A stretch of 64,000 nt of DNA. Origin: a virus. The stretch is taken from IMG/VR virus record IMGVR_UViG_3300032326_000687, positions 1-64,000 of that record; one strand, written 5' to 3'. Below the pieces are notes generated by a model. It was given only the letters and a program-made list of their open reading frames with translations. It ran no database searches and was not told the origin of the DNA. Shown here one piece after another: positions 7,933-17,413 of this stretch. The first letter of the stretch is position 1, and every line of letters begins with the position of its first letter. The translations under genes were made by a program, and so were the position numbers.

Positions 7933-9152
7933 AATATTTTGATAAATTTAAAGGTATGCAGCCATACCTATATATAAATTCAGAAGAATGGACTTATATT
8001 AAAAAAACATTTGATGTTAATGATGTTAAAGAATCATTAGCAGAAGTGTGTATGGCATACGAATTGCCTTTTGCTGAAATAAGTGAGGATGATGCTAGAA
8101 AAGAATATCTTGCATTAAAAGGTATTCGTTGGAATGAATTATTTACCGAAGGTGAATGGTTTCCAAGAAAGGCATCAGATTTTAGATACTCTTTAGATTT
8201 TCAAGGTAAACCACAATACATTCGTAGATTAAATACCGGAAATGATGCATCAAATCATTTTCAACAAGCAAATCGTTGGAGTGTAGATGGAACGGTATCA
8301 CCTGGACCTTCTAGAACTTGGGCAAGTAAAGAATTTATGACAACTCTAATGGGTGGGTTATATACTCTTAAATTTGATGAAGTTGGTAGAAACCAATTAA
8401 GAGTGTGTTTAAGTTTGAGAAAATATATTTGTTCTCAATTTAAACCAAATGCAGCAAAAGTATTGTATGATTTTTATGGAGCTAAAAATGTATTAGATAT
8501 ATCAGCGGGATGGGGTGATAGATTATGTGGATTCTTTGCATCTGAAAATGGTGAACATTATGTAGGAATAGACCCTAGAAAAGAAAATCATCCAATATAT
8601 CGTAAACAGGCCGAATTCTATACTAAACACAATTCATTCTTTGAAACTGAAAAGAAAGCTGATTTTATAGAATCACCGGCGGAAGATGCAGATTTAACTC
8701 AATATAAAGAGCACTTTGATATTGTATTTAGTTCACCACCGTATTTCAACGTAGAGAGATATTCTTACGATGATACTCAAAGTTGGGTTAGATATAAAAA
8801 TATTGATGCTTGGAATAAAGAGTTTTTACATAAAACAATTGCAAACGTTTGGCCTACTTTAAAGAAAGGTGGTATCCTCGCAGTTAATATTGCAGATGTA
8901 TATGCAAGTTCCAAAGGAGATGGTAAAGGTTATAAAGAGATATGTAATCCAATGAATGATTTTATTCAAACATTAGGTGCAGAATACGAAGGATGTTTGG
9001 GAATGGAAATGGCGAAAAGACCTGGTAGTGCTGGAGCGGGTTCTATCATAGAAGGAGATGAGGAAAGATATAGCGAAGAAGCTTTGAAAAAGGCGGAAGA
9101 AGCCGGTGATAAAACATTTTGTGAACCTATTTGGATTTGGAAAAAATTATGA
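7923..9152 (+). CDS. SAM-dependent methyltransferase with SPPY motif, copy 1
   Basis: The 409-residue protein carries motif I-like VLDISAGWGDRLCGFF near residue 189, then YVGIDPR, and the catalytic SPPYF near residue 272 followed by NVERYSYDDTQSW. SPPY is typical of DNA amino-methyltransferases (N4-cytosine or N6-adenine). A unique ~180-residue N-terminal domain could recognise the substrate. The next gene encodes a close paralogue that begins with the same KFxGMxPYL segment, pointing to tandem duplication. It overlaps the GNAT gene by 10 nt. Methylation of phage DNA against host restriction is the simplest role, but RNA or sugar substrates are not excluded. Confidence 0.8.
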   Translation: MYLEYFDKFKGMQPYLYINSEEWTYIKKTFDVNDVKESLAEVCMAYELPFAEISEDDARKEYLALKGIRWNELFTEGEWFPRKASDFRYSLDFQGKPQYIRRLNTGNDASNHFQQANRWSVDGTVSPGPSRTWASKEFMTTLMGGLYTLKFDEVGRNQLRVCLSLRKYICSQFKPNAAKVLYDFYGAKNVLDISAGWGDRLCGFFASENGEHYVGIDPRKENHPIYRKQAEFYTKHNSFFETEKKADFIESPAEDADLTQYKEHFDIVFSSPPYFNVERYSYDDTQSWVRYKNIDAWNKEFLHKTIANVWPTLKKGGILAVNIADVYASSKGDGKGYKEICNPMNDFIQTLGAEYEGCLGMEMAKRPGSAGAGSIIEGDEERYSEEALKKAEEAGDKTFCEPIWIWKKL

Positions 9153-10363
9153 TAAAAGAATACTTCAAAAAATTTTATGGAATGGAGCCGTATCTTCGTA
9201 TTGAAAAAGACGAATGGCAAACTATTCTCAAAACTTATACGAAAGAAGAAATCATAGATGAACTTTCAGAAGTATTGCATACATACCCACCACCAATACC
9301 AACTATCACAGAAGAAGATACGTTAGATGCTTATAAAAAATTAAAAGGAACTTGGTGGCCTGATATTTTAGTAGAAGGTAAATGGTTTCCGCGTAATGAA
9401 AGAGTATCAAAGTATCCATTAACTTATGATGGTTCTGAATATTATTTTAGAAGAACTAATGTAGGTAATAATGCATCCAATCCATTTCATATAGAAAATC
9501 GTTGGAAGGTTGATTGGGTTAGAACACCATCGGGTTGGAAAACTTGGCAAACGGTAGAAGGTATTAAAACAATCGTAAGAGCATACTTTACTTTGGATAA
9601 AATGTTATTGGATGTAAATTTGGAAACTCTTAAAATGGCAACTACATTAAGAAAGTATGTTGCATCACAATTTAAGCCAGTTATAGCAAAAGCATTCTAT
9701 GATAAGTTTCAAAGTAAAAATGTTATGGATTTTTCAGCGGGATGGGGTGACCGTTTAGCTGGATTCTTTGCCGGAGAAACTACAAAGTTTTACTTAGGCA
9801 TTGACCCAAATAGTAGTAATCATCCTAACTATCAAAAACAAATTGAGTTCTATAAAAAACATACAACATTCTTTGAAGAAGATAAAGATGCAAAGATGTT
9901 GCAAGCGGCGGCTGAAGATGTAGATTATTCAGAGTATGAAAACTTCTTTGATACAATCTTTACTTCACCACCGTATTTTAATACGGAAAGATACAGCTTT
10001 GATGATACTCAAAGTTGGATTAGATATAAAAAGTTTGATGATTGGAACAAAGGGTTCTTTCATACAACATTAGACAAAATTATACCAACCTTAAAAAAAG
10101 GTGGAATACTGGCAATCAATATTGCGGATGTATTTTCTGCACCTGATAAGGGGTATGTGGACATAGTTAATTCTATGAACGATTTCCTTCAATCCAGAGG
10201 GTTAATTTATAAAGGGTGTATTGGTATGGAAATGACAAAAAGACCCAATAGTGGGGGTGCTGGGATGGCTGTATCGGAATATTACTCCGATGAGTTGAAG
10301 GAAAAGGCTGAAGAAACAAAAAACCACGCATTTGGAGAACCAATATGGATTTGGGAAAAATAA
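9149..10363 (+). CDS. SAM-dependent methyltransferase with SPPY motif, copy 2
   Basis: This is a paralogue of the preceding gene with the same layout: KFYGMEPYL at the N terminus, VMDFSAGWGDRLAGFF near residue 190 and SPPYFNTERYSFDDTQSW near 275. I chose ATG 9149 because it makes a 4-nt ATGA overlap with the upstream stop and aligns with the start of copy 1. An in-frame start at 9131 would add six residues. The two proteins differ widely outside the motifs, so the duplication is old. The downstream promoter separates it from the clamp gene. Confidence 0.8.
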   Translation: MIKEYFKKFYGMEPYLRIEKDEWQTILKTYTKEEIIDELSEVLHTYPPPIPTITEEDTLDAYKKLKGTWWPDILVEGKWFPRNERVSKYPLTYDGSEYYFRRTNVGNNASNPFHIENRWKVDWVRTPSGWKTWQTVEGIKTIVRAYFTLDKMLLDVNLETLKMATTLRKYVASQFKPVIAKAFYDKFQSKNVMDFSAGWGDRLAGFFAGETTKFYLGIDPNSSNHPNYQKQIEFYKKHTTFFEEDKDAKMLQAAAEDVDYSEYENFFDTIFTSPPYFNTERYSFDDTQSWIRYKKFDDWNKGFFHTTLDKIIPTLKKGGILAINIADVFSAPDKGYVDIVNSMNDFLQSRGLIYKGCIGMEMTKRPNSGGAGMAVSEYYSDELKEKAEETKNHAFGEPIWIWEK

Positions 10364-10364
10364 A

Positions 10365-10396
10365 TTTGGTAGATTCAATAAAATATCGTATATTTG
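10365..10396 (+). promoter_or_regulatory. Bacteroidota-type promoter for the sliding clamp
   Basis: TTTG (10365-10368), 20 nt and TATATTTG (10389-10396), with the clamp ATG 32 nt downstream. A 36-nt stretch covering the whole promoter (10363-10398) is identical to 39813-39848 near the DUF4494-like gene. Confidence 0.88.
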
Positions 10397-10428
10397 TATT
10401 CACAATTTAAAATTTAAACATAAACAAA

Positions 10429-11148
10429 ATGAACAAAGCAAAATTAACAAGATTTATCCAAAAGTATAGTTTGGGTGGATTAGTAGAATCAGTTGCATGG
10501 AAAACGGAAGATAACAAATTAGTTACTCGTTTCATATCCGATGACAAAACTGTATTGGGTGAAATTCAATTAGATAATTTCACATTTAGTGCACCTGATT
10601 TAGGAGTGTACACAACATCGGCATTATCAAAATTACTTTCGGTAGTTGGTGAAGATATTGAGTTGGAAGCACAAGAAATTGAAGGTAAAGCTGTAAACCT
10701 TTTCGTTAAAAGCGAAAACACAAAGGTTCAGTTTCAATTGGCAGATTTGGCAGTTATTCCAAATGTACCAGATTTGAAAAAACTTCCTGATTTTGATGTT
10801 GATATTAATTTTGATGGTGCGTTTATTGATAAATTTATCAAAGCTAAAAACGCATTGAGTGATGTTGATACATTTACTATTCTTACTGAAAAGAAAGAAT
10901 TAAAAGTTGTATTGGGTTATTCAAATATTAACTCAAATAGAGTTGTGTTCGTAGTTGATAAAGCGTATGCAGGTGATGTTAAACCAATTTCTTTCTCAGC
11001 AAAGTATTTGAAAGAAATCTTAACTGCAAATAAAGAGGCAACTGCGGTTGTACTTAAAGTATCAACACAAGGTATTTCGCACGTTGAATTTAAAATTGAT
11101 GATTTCACTGCAAAATATTACCTAGTAGAACAACAATTAACTGCATAA
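10429..11148 (+). CDS. DNA polymerase sliding clamp (gp45/PCNA-like)
   Basis: The 239-residue protein has the alternating strand pattern of the T4 gp45 clamp family. Its position, directly ahead of a third methyltransferase and the family B polymerase and near gp44 and gp62 homologues, supports the call. It would form a trimeric ring tethering the polymerase and could also be a platform for late transcription as in T4. The stop codon overlaps the next start as TAATG. Sequence identity to T4 gp45 is low, so the assignment relies on fold pattern and context. Confidence 0.85.
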   Translation: MNKAKLTRFIQKYSLGGLVESVAWKTEDNKLVTRFISDDKTVLGEIQLDNFTFSAPDLGVYTTSALSKLLSVVGEDIELEAQEIEGKAVNLFVKSENTKVQFQLADLAVIPNVPDLKKLPDFDVDINFDGAFIDKFIKAKNALSDVDTFTILTEKKELKVVLGYSNINSNRVVFVVDKAYAGDVKPISFSAKYLKEILTANKEATAVVLKVSTQGISHVEFKIDDFTAKYYLVEQQLTA

Positions 11149-12719
11149 TGAGTTTTAATTACAAAAAAAAATATTTCTACGAAAAGAATGACTGGTTGTA
11201 CGAACCGGAAGTAAACTTATTATATGAAGATGTTCTTAAAATGCCATTCGCCGATTTTGAAAGGTGGGTGGCATTTTTTAGAGAACTTGCAGTAAGAGTT
11301 TGGAATGAAACCGGAGCACCACCGAGAATCGGTGTTGATGAAGGTGAAATGATTGAACAATTTTCTAAACTACAAACTTACAAAGTAGAAAAGTTTGAAG
11401 AAAAAGATGATGACGGAAACGAAGTCATCTTTAACTTCAATAAGTTTGCAACACCAGTTAATCAATTCTTTCCTGCGATGTATAAGACGGGAATCGGTGG
11501 TTCGGCGTATGATAAGCCAAAACCATCAATCTACGATGTATTTGCAGATGATGCCTATTTGCCAGAATTTGTAAAACAAATGAGAAGATTAACTAGGCAA
11601 GATGGTATGTATCGTTTTTCTAAAACCTTACATTTAGATAATCCAGAATTTCATAATTCACATATCCAAAGTGGTAAAGAGTGGATTGAAAAATGGGCAG
11701 CGGGTAATAAGAAAGAAGGATATGGATTTTGTTTATCACAAGCGGATAGCAAAGTTCCATCACCACCAATTACTGCGCAAGAAGTTAAAGACCTTTATGC
11801 AGCCGGTATATTGAAGTATGAAAACATATCTTCATTAAAAACTGCGGATTGGGGTGAGAATATTGATAATTTAGTTGATGTTCCAAAACAACCAATTCAG
11901 ATTAAAATATATCCATTAGGACAAAGAATATTTCCTGAAGCAACTGCTGCATTTCGTATCGGTATGGGTACACAGGCGGTTGTAAACTTCCCACCACTTA
12001 CTGCAAAATATCTTTATAAAAGATTTACGGAACATATTAAAGAACAGGATGTAATTAACATCTATGACCCATCAGCGGGTTGGGGTGGTAGGATATTAGG
12101 AGCATTAAGTCTTGATGATAGAAATATCCATTACATAGGAAATGACCCTAATACCGAAAACTACATTTCAGAAATCGGTAAGACTCGTTATGAGTATCTT
12201 GCGGAGTTCTTTAATAATAAAGTACCGGGTGCGGCTAATCCTTTTTGGGGACACGCTAATACATACGAAATCTTTACAACTGGTTCTGAAATTATTAAAG
12301 ATGACCCGAGATTTCAAAAGTATAAAGGTAAATTAGATTTTGCATTTACTTCTCCACCATACTTTGATAGAGAAAGATATTCCGATGATGATACACAATC
12401 ATTTAAGAAATTTGGTAACTATGAAAGTTGGAGAGATGGATTTTTAAGACCAACATTAGAAACTATATATGAGTATCTTCGTAATGACCGTTATGTATGT
12501 TGGAATATTGCTGATATTAAAGTTGGTCCTGATAAGTTTTATCCATTGGAGCAAGATAGTATTGATATACTTACTCAATTAGGATGTGAGTATAAAGGCA
12601 AATTAAGAATGACAATGAGTCCAATGACAGGAATGGATTTATCTAAAGCGAAAAATTGTATGCAGATTGAAGGGCAATTTTATAAGTACGAACCAATTTT
12701 TATATTTTATAAACCATAA
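11148..12719 (+). CDS. SAM-dependent methyltransferase with SPPY motif, copy 3 (longer)
   Basis: The 523-residue protein shares IYDPSAGWGGRILGAL near residue 306 and TSPPYFDRERYSDDDTQSF near residue 400 with the two methyltransferases at 7923-10363. It has a longer, different N-terminal domain. It is inserted between clamp and polymerase genes, overlapping the clamp stop codon. This position suggests that it acts on replicating phage DNA. Three distinct copies may have different target sequences or catalyse different steps. Confidence 0.78.
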   Translation: MSFNYKKKYFYEKNDWLYEPEVNLLYEDVLKMPFADFERWVAFFRELAVRVWNETGAPPRIGVDEGEMIEQFSKLQTYKVEKFEEKDDDGNEVIFNFNKFATPVNQFFPAMYKTGIGGSAYDKPKPSIYDVFADDAYLPEFVKQMRRLTRQDGMYRFSKTLHLDNPEFHNSHIQSGKEWIEKWAAGNKKEGYGFCLSQADSKVPSPPITAQEVKDLYAAGILKYENISSLKTADWGENIDNLVDVPKQPIQIKIYPLGQRIFPEATAAFRIGMGTQAVVNFPPLTAKYLYKRFTEHIKEQDVINIYDPSAGWGGRILGALSLDDRNIHYIGNDPNTENYISEIGKTRYEYLAEFFNNKVPGAANPFWGHANTYEIFTTGSEIIKDDPRFQKYKGKLDFAFTSPPYFDRERYSDDDTQSFKKFGNYESWRDGFLRPTLETIYEYLRNDRYVCWNIADIKVGPDKFYPLEQDSIDILTQLGCEYKGKLRMTMSPMTGMDLSKAKNCMQIEGQFYKYEPIFIFYKP

Positions 12720-12727
12720 CATAATAG

Positions 12728-15280
12728 ATGTATCAAAACATTTTCTTTGAAAGAAATAGAAACTTAATTCATTTGTGGGATGACACTTTAGGGTATCGCA
12801 CATTTCCATATAAAAAATATGCATATGTTAAAGACCCAAATGGGGAATATCAATCTATGCATGGTGACCGTTTAAGTAAAGTATTTAAATGGGAAAAAGA
12901 TAGTGGTGAGGAATTATTTGAATCAGATGTACCGGAAACCACCAGAGTATTAGTTGACCTATATGGAGATGATACTCCATCTAAAGGTCATATTGTTTTA
13001 ACTTTTGATATTGAGGTAGAAATGATAACAGGACTTCCAAACATTGAAAAAGCTGAAAACGAAATTACTTCAATAGCGGCATATGATGATGCTACAAAAG
13101 AGTATCATGTATTCGTTGTAGATAAAAAAGGTAAGGTAAACGGTAAATCGTTTCAAAAAGATGGTAGAGATGTGCATGTTCATATCTTTGGTAGTGAGCG
13201 TGAATTGTTGATGAAATACTTAACTTATGTTGAAAGTGTAAACGCAACGATTTGGACGGGATGGAATATTGATTTCTTTGACGTTCCATATCTTTATAAT
13301 CGTATTAAGAATGTATGTGGCGAAAATCAAGCCAATCGTTTATCTTGTATAGGTAAAACATATTGGTCACCTTATCGTAATCGTTATAGTATTGCGGGTG
13401 TGAGTATTATGGACTATATTGGTTTGTATAAACGATACAACTTTGGTTTAGAGAGTTCATATACTCTTAATCATATCGCTATGAAAGAATTGGGTAGAGG
13501 TAAGGTTGAATATGAGGGAAGTTTGGATGACTTATTTGAGGATGATTTAGAAAAATTTATTGAATATAACATTACTGACGTTGAGTTGGTGGTATCATTG
13601 GATACCAAACTTCAATTTATTGAATTAAGTAGAGCGATTTGTCATTCTGGATTTACACCATATGAAGATTACATTTTCTCATCAAAGTATTTGGAAGGAG
13701 CTTGTTTAGCTTATCTTAAAAAGAAAGGATTGGTAGCACCTAATAAACCAAAGAATCACAAAGATAAACTTGCAGAACAGGCTGAAGCTGGTGAAGAAAA
13801 ATTTATTGGGGCATATGTTAAAGAACCAATTGTTGGTAAGTATGATTGGATTTATGACTTGGACTTAACATCTCTATATCCATCAATCATTATGACCTTA
13901 AATATTTCACCTGAAACAAAGGTTGGTAAGATTTCAAATTGGGATCCTGAATCTTGGGTTAGAGGCGAAGATAGACAATATACGATTGTTGGTAAAACAA
14001 AAGAGTTTACATATAATAGAAAAGAATTAGAAGAAGTAATTAGAGATAATCAATTAGGTGTTGCTGCAAATGGTGTGTTATATACACAAAAGAAACCTGG
14101 TTTGATTGCAGATATTTTAGATACTTGGTTTAAACAAAGGGTTGAGTTCAGAAAGTTGGAGAAGAAGTATGGTGAGGCGGGTGATACTGAAAAATATGAA
14201 TTCTATGGTAAGAGGCAGTTGGTACAAAAGATTCTTTTGAACTCAATGTATGGTGTGTTAGGACTTGTTGCATTTAGATTCTATGATATTGATAATGCAG
14301 AAGCAGTAACGATTACCGGTCAAACTGTAATTAAGAAAACTGCCGAAATGGCAAATCTTAAATACCAAAAAGAGTTGGGTACAAAAGACGATTATAATGT
14401 TTACATTGATACCGATTCAATTTATATGATGGCAGAACCTTTGGTTAAATTTAGGTATCCTGAATATAAAACATTTGACCAAACTAGAATGGCATCTGAA
14501 GTTAATATCGTTGCAGAAGAAACTCAAGCATTCTTAAATTCATTTTATAACTTACTAGCGGAAAGATTCTTTTGTATTCCAAAAGAGAAACACCGCTTTG
14601 AGATTAAGAAAGAGTATATCAGTAAAGCAGGATTTTGGGTAGCAAAGAAGCGATACGCACAATGGATGATTTTGAAGAATGGAATTCCTTGTGATAAATT
14701 GGATGTAAAAGGATTGGATGTAGTACGTTCATCGTTTCCAAAAGCATTTCAGGAGTTTATGGCTAAAATGTTAAAAGACATTCTAATGGGTAAAACCAAT
14801 GAAGAAATAAATGAATCTCTTTTAGAATTTAAAAAGAGTATCTATACACTTCCGATAAATAAAATCGCAAAAGGTGGAGCTATTAAAGAATTGAGTAAAT
14901 ACGATAAAGGTAAGTGGAGAAAAGATAGTGGATTGGCGATTGCTAATTTTGAGAAAGGAACACCTGCACACGTTAAGGCTGGAATTGCGTATAATAGATT
15001 ACTTAAATTCTTTGAATGTCCGTTTAAACATGAACCTATTAGAGATGGTGAAAAAGTTAAATGGGTATATCTTAAAAGTAATCCATTGGGAATAGATACT
15101 TTGGCATTCAAAGATTATAATGACCCAAAGGATGTATTGGATTTCATTGATAAGTACATAGATAGAGATGAAATATATAAAGCAGAATTAGAAAATAAAC
15201 TAAATGACTTCTTCGGTGCTCTCAAATGGGAAATGGCATCGGTAGAATCACAAAACGCAAAAAAGTTTTTTGAATTCTAA
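12728..15280 (+). CDS. Family B DNA polymerase (gp43-like)
   Basis: The 850-residue protein has the 3'-5' exonuclease motifs FDIEVE near residue 93, GWNIDFFDVPYLYNR and YNITDVELV. The polymerase motifs are DLDLTSLYPSI near 377, KILLNSMYGVLG near 500 and YIDTDSIYM near 558. The catalytic aspartates of motifs A and C are present. It is the replicative polymerase, the equivalent of T4 gp43. The C terminus ends with KKFFEF, a plausible clamp-binding tail. It is immediately downstream of the clamp and the third methyltransferase. Confidence 0.97.
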   Translation: MYQNIFFERNRNLIHLWDDTLGYRTFPYKKYAYVKDPNGEYQSMHGDRLSKVFKWEKDSGEELFESDVPETTRVLVDLYGDDTPSKGHIVLTFDIEVEMITGLPNIEKAENEITSIAAYDDATKEYHVFVVDKKGKVNGKSFQKDGRDVHVHIFGSERELLMKYLTYVESVNATIWTGWNIDFFDVPYLYNRIKNVCGENQANRLSCIGKTYWSPYRNRYSIAGVSIMDYIGLYKRYNFGLESSYTLNHIAMKELGRGKVEYEGSLDDLFEDDLEKFIEYNITDVELVVSLDTKLQFIELSRAICHSGFTPYEDYIFSSKYLEGACLAYLKKKGLVAPNKPKNHKDKLAEQAEAGEEKFIGAYVKEPIVGKYDWIYDLDLTSLYPSIIMTLNISPETKVGKISNWDPESWVRGEDRQYTIVGKTKEFTYNRKELEEVIRDNQLGVAANGVLYTQKKPGLIADILDTWFKQRVEFRKLEKKYGEAGDTEKYEFYGKRQLVQKILLNSMYGVLGLVAFRFYDIDNAEAVTITGQTVIKKTAEMANLKYQKELGTKDDYNVYIDTDSIYMMAEPLVKFRYPEYKTFDQTRMASEVNIVAEETQAFLNSFYNLLAERFFCIPKEKHRFEIKKEYISKAGFWVAKKRYAQWMILKNGIPCDKLDVKGLDVVRSSFPKAFQEFMAKMLKDILMGKTNEEINESLLEFKKSIYTLPINKIAKGGAIKELSKYDKGKWRKDSGLAIANFEKGTPAHVKAGIAYNRLLKFFECPFKHEPIRDGEKVKWVYLKSNPLGIDTLAFKDYNDPKDVLDFIDKYIDRDEIYKAELENKLNDFFGALKWEMASVESQNAKKFFEF

Positions 15281-15299
15281 ACTTTTTTTCGTATATTTG
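15260..15299 (+). promoter_or_regulatory. Promoter overlapping a weak A/T hairpin terminator
   Basis: TTTG (15269-15272), 19 nt and TATATTTG (15292-15299) make a promoter 19 nt before the next ATG. The same DNA holds the inverted repeat AAAAAGTTT (15260-15268) / AAACTTTTT (15279-15287) followed by more T residues. This could end polymerase transcription, so stop and start signals share bases. Confidence 0.6.
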
Positions 15300-15318
15300 T
15301 AAAACAAAATAAAATAAT

Positions 15319-15711
15319 ATGGCAAAGGCTAAAAAAACAAAAAAAGAAGAAGTAGTTGAAATAGAACCAATTGGTGAAGTTAAACTAGAGCAAAAAAAAT
15401 ATGAAGATTGTGAATGGTGTTTCCAATTTGACGAAGATGAGCCACAAGTGTTTGCTTGGACTGATCCTGAAATTAGTGCAGATGAGAATCCTAAAATCAT
15501 TTTTGAAATAACAAATGGAGAAAATTCATATATCACATTCACAAATGGTAAATCAGGAAAAACATTTAAAATTTACGCTAGAGAAATTTCAGATGCTGGA
15601 AAAGAAATGAGAGAAGCTCAAAGAGAGGCCTTTAAAAACTTTCAAGCCGATTTAGAAAACTTTGATAAAAACATGGAAGATTATGCAAGTGAAAATAAAG
15701 AAACTGAATAG
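15319..15711 (+). CDS. Acidic hypothetical protein
   Basis: I do not recognise this 130-residue protein. It starts with a short basic stretch (MAKAKKTKKEE), has an aromatic CEWCFQF segment, and ends in a charged predicted helix rich in Glu, Lys and Asn. It has no signal peptide or membrane segment. Its own promoter lies just upstream, and its 3' end overlaps the dUTPase gene. The context suggests a replication or nucleotide-metabolism accessory. Confidence 0.6.
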   Translation: MAKAKKTKKEEVVEIEPIGEVKLEQKKYEDCEWCFQFDEDEPQVFAWTDPEISADENPKIIFEITNGENSYITFTNGKSGKTFKIYAREISDAGKEMREAQREAFKNFQADLENFDKNMEDYASENKETE

Positions 15712-16147
15712 TAACGCAGTAATTCCAACATACGCAAAAGATGGCGATGCTGGAATGGATTTAGTAGCAACTGAAATCCTTAAAGATACACCTGAACAAA
15801 TCACATACGGTACAGGATTGGCAATGGAAATTCCTAAAGGATTTGTAGGATTAGTATTTCCTCGTTCATCAATCAGAAAAACTGGTTTACAATTAAGTAA
15901 TTCGGTTGGTGTAATTGATAGTGGGTATAGAGGTGAACTACAAGCTACCTTTAATAAAATATTTGGTGGTGAAGGGTTTTATGATGAAACGGTAGAAACT
16001 AAAGTTCCTGTTAATGACTTTTATAAAGTAGGTGACCGTATAGCACAAATTATGATTATTCCACACCCACCAATTGAGTTTAATGAAGTAGAGGAATTAT
16101 CAAATACAGAAAGAGGTGAAGGTGGTTTCGGCTCAACTGGAAATTAA
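15683..16147 (+). CDS. dut: Deoxyuridine 5'-triphosphate nucleotidohydrolase
   Basis: The trimeric dUTPase motifs appear in order: DAGMDL, PRSSIRK, GVIDSGYRGEL, GDRIAQIMI and the C-terminal Gly-rich RGEGGFGSTG arm. The enzyme hydrolyses dUTP to dUMP, keeping uracil out of DNA and feeding thymidylate synthesis. I chose ATG 15683 over an in-frame TTG at 15662 because it begins directly with the first strand (MQVKIKKL). It overlaps the preceding gene by 29 nt and precedes the clamp loader. Confidence 0.95.
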   Translation: MQVKIKKLNSNAVIPTYAKDGDAGMDLVATEILKDTPEQITYGTGLAMEIPKGFVGLVFPRSSIRKTGLQLSNSVGVIDSGYRGELQATFNKIFGGEGFYDETVETKVPVNDFYKVGDRIAQIMIIPHPPIEFNEVEELSNTERGEGGFGSTGN

Positions 16148-16158
16148 AAAATAAAAAT

Positions 16159-17100
16159 ATGTTTGAATTTAAAGAAGAAGAACAAATAAATCATTCACTT
16201 TGGGTAGAAAAATATCGCCCATCTAAATTGGATGATTATGTTGGTAATGAACATTTAAAAAATAAAGTAGCAGGTTATATAGAAACCGAAGATGTACCAC
16301 ATCTTTTGTTCTTTGGAAAAGCCGGTACTGGTAAAACAACATTGGCAAAATTGATTATCAAATCAATTGATTGTGATTATATGATTCTAAACGCATCGGA
16401 TGAGAATAATGTTGAAACAGTACGAACAAAGGTAAAGAACTTTGCATCATCTATGGGATTCAAAAAGTATAAAATTATTATACTTGATGAGTTTGATTAT
16501 ATGACTCCAAACGCACAAGCGATTTTGAGAAACTTAATGGAAACATTTAGTAAACATTGCCGATTCATTTTAACGTGTAACTATGTTGAAAAAATCATTG
16601 AACCTATTCAAAGCCGTTGTCAAACTTTTCAAATAACTCCACCTACTAAAAAAGATGTAGCTATTCAGATGAGTAAGATTTTAAGAGCAGAAGATGTTCA
16701 GTTTGACCCGAAAGATTTAGTTCCAATTATTGATTCATCTTATCCAGATATTCGTAAGATTATCAATACTTGTCAATTAAACTCTCTTAAAGGTAAATTG
16801 CAAGTAGATGTTCAAAATCTTTTAGAGAATGATTACAAAATGAAAGTTTTGGAAATTCTTAAATCAAAAGATGATAAGAGAAATAAATATATGAATGTTA
16901 GACAGGCTATTTTAGATTCAAAGGCAACTGATTTTTCTGACCTTTATACATTACTATATGATAAGGTTGATGAGTATGCGGGAGAAAATACAGCAAACGT
17001 TATTCTTGTATTAGGAGATGGCGTAGCTAAATCGGCGGTGGCAATAGATAAAGAAATTATTGCAGCGGCAACATTAATTCAAATTTTAAATTTAATATAA
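16159..17100 (+). CDS. Clamp loader ATPase subunit (gp44/RFC-like)
   Basis: The 313-residue AAA+ protein has Walker A FGKAGTGKT near residue 52, Walker B ILDEFD near 106, the arginine-finger SRC motif in QSRCQ near 151, and the RFC-type start WVEKYRPSKLDDYVG. It loads the gp45-like clamp onto primed DNA. It sits two genes before the gp62-like partner, with a small Zn-ribbon protein between them. Confidence 0.93.
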   Translation: MFEFKEEEQINHSLWVEKYRPSKLDDYVGNEHLKNKVAGYIETEDVPHLLFFGKAGTGKTTLAKLIIKSIDCDYMILNASDENNVETVRTKVKNFASSMGFKKYKIIILDEFDYMTPNAQAILRNLMETFSKHCRFILTCNYVEKIIEPIQSRCQTFQITPPTKKDVAIQMSKILRAEDVQFDPKDLVPIIDSSYPDIRKIINTCQLNSLKGKLQVDVQNLLENDYKMKVLEILKSKDDKRNKYMNVRQAILDSKATDFSDLYTLLYDKVDEYAGENTANVILVLGDGVAKSAVAIDKEIIAAATLIQILNLI

Positions 17101-17101
17101 T

Positions 17102-17413
17102 ATGGCAAACATTATTGGACAAGGTGAAGTTCCACAAATGCCTCAACCTAAAGTAGATATTTCACAATCGTTACCTATGGTATGTGAAAATTGTGGATAT
17201 GATAAATTTATATCAACCATAAAAGTAAGAAGATTATCAAAATTATCATTTGGTGGAGCACAGGATATGGTTATTCCATTTGATTTGGTTATATGTGGAA
17301 GTTGTGGCGAAGAATTTGAACCACTTAAACCTCTTGAATTAAGAGCATTAGAACAAAAAGATAAATTAACCGCAGCGGAAACTCGCTCATTAGATTTAGA
17401 TACAAATGCCTAA
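17102..17413 (+). CDS. Small zinc-ribbon protein
   Basis: The 103-residue protein has two CxxC knuckles, CENCGYD near residue 33 and CGSCGEE near residue 63, which fit a zinc ribbon. No family was recognised. It lies between the two clamp-loader genes and overlaps the gp62-like gene by 8 nt, so a role at the fork or in late transcription is plausible but inferred only from position. Confidence 0.6.
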   Translation: MANIIGQGEVPQMPQPKVDISQSLPMVCENCGYDKFISTIKVRRLSKLSFGGAQDMVIPFDLVICGSCGEEFEPLKPLELRALEQKDKLTAAETRSLDLDTNA

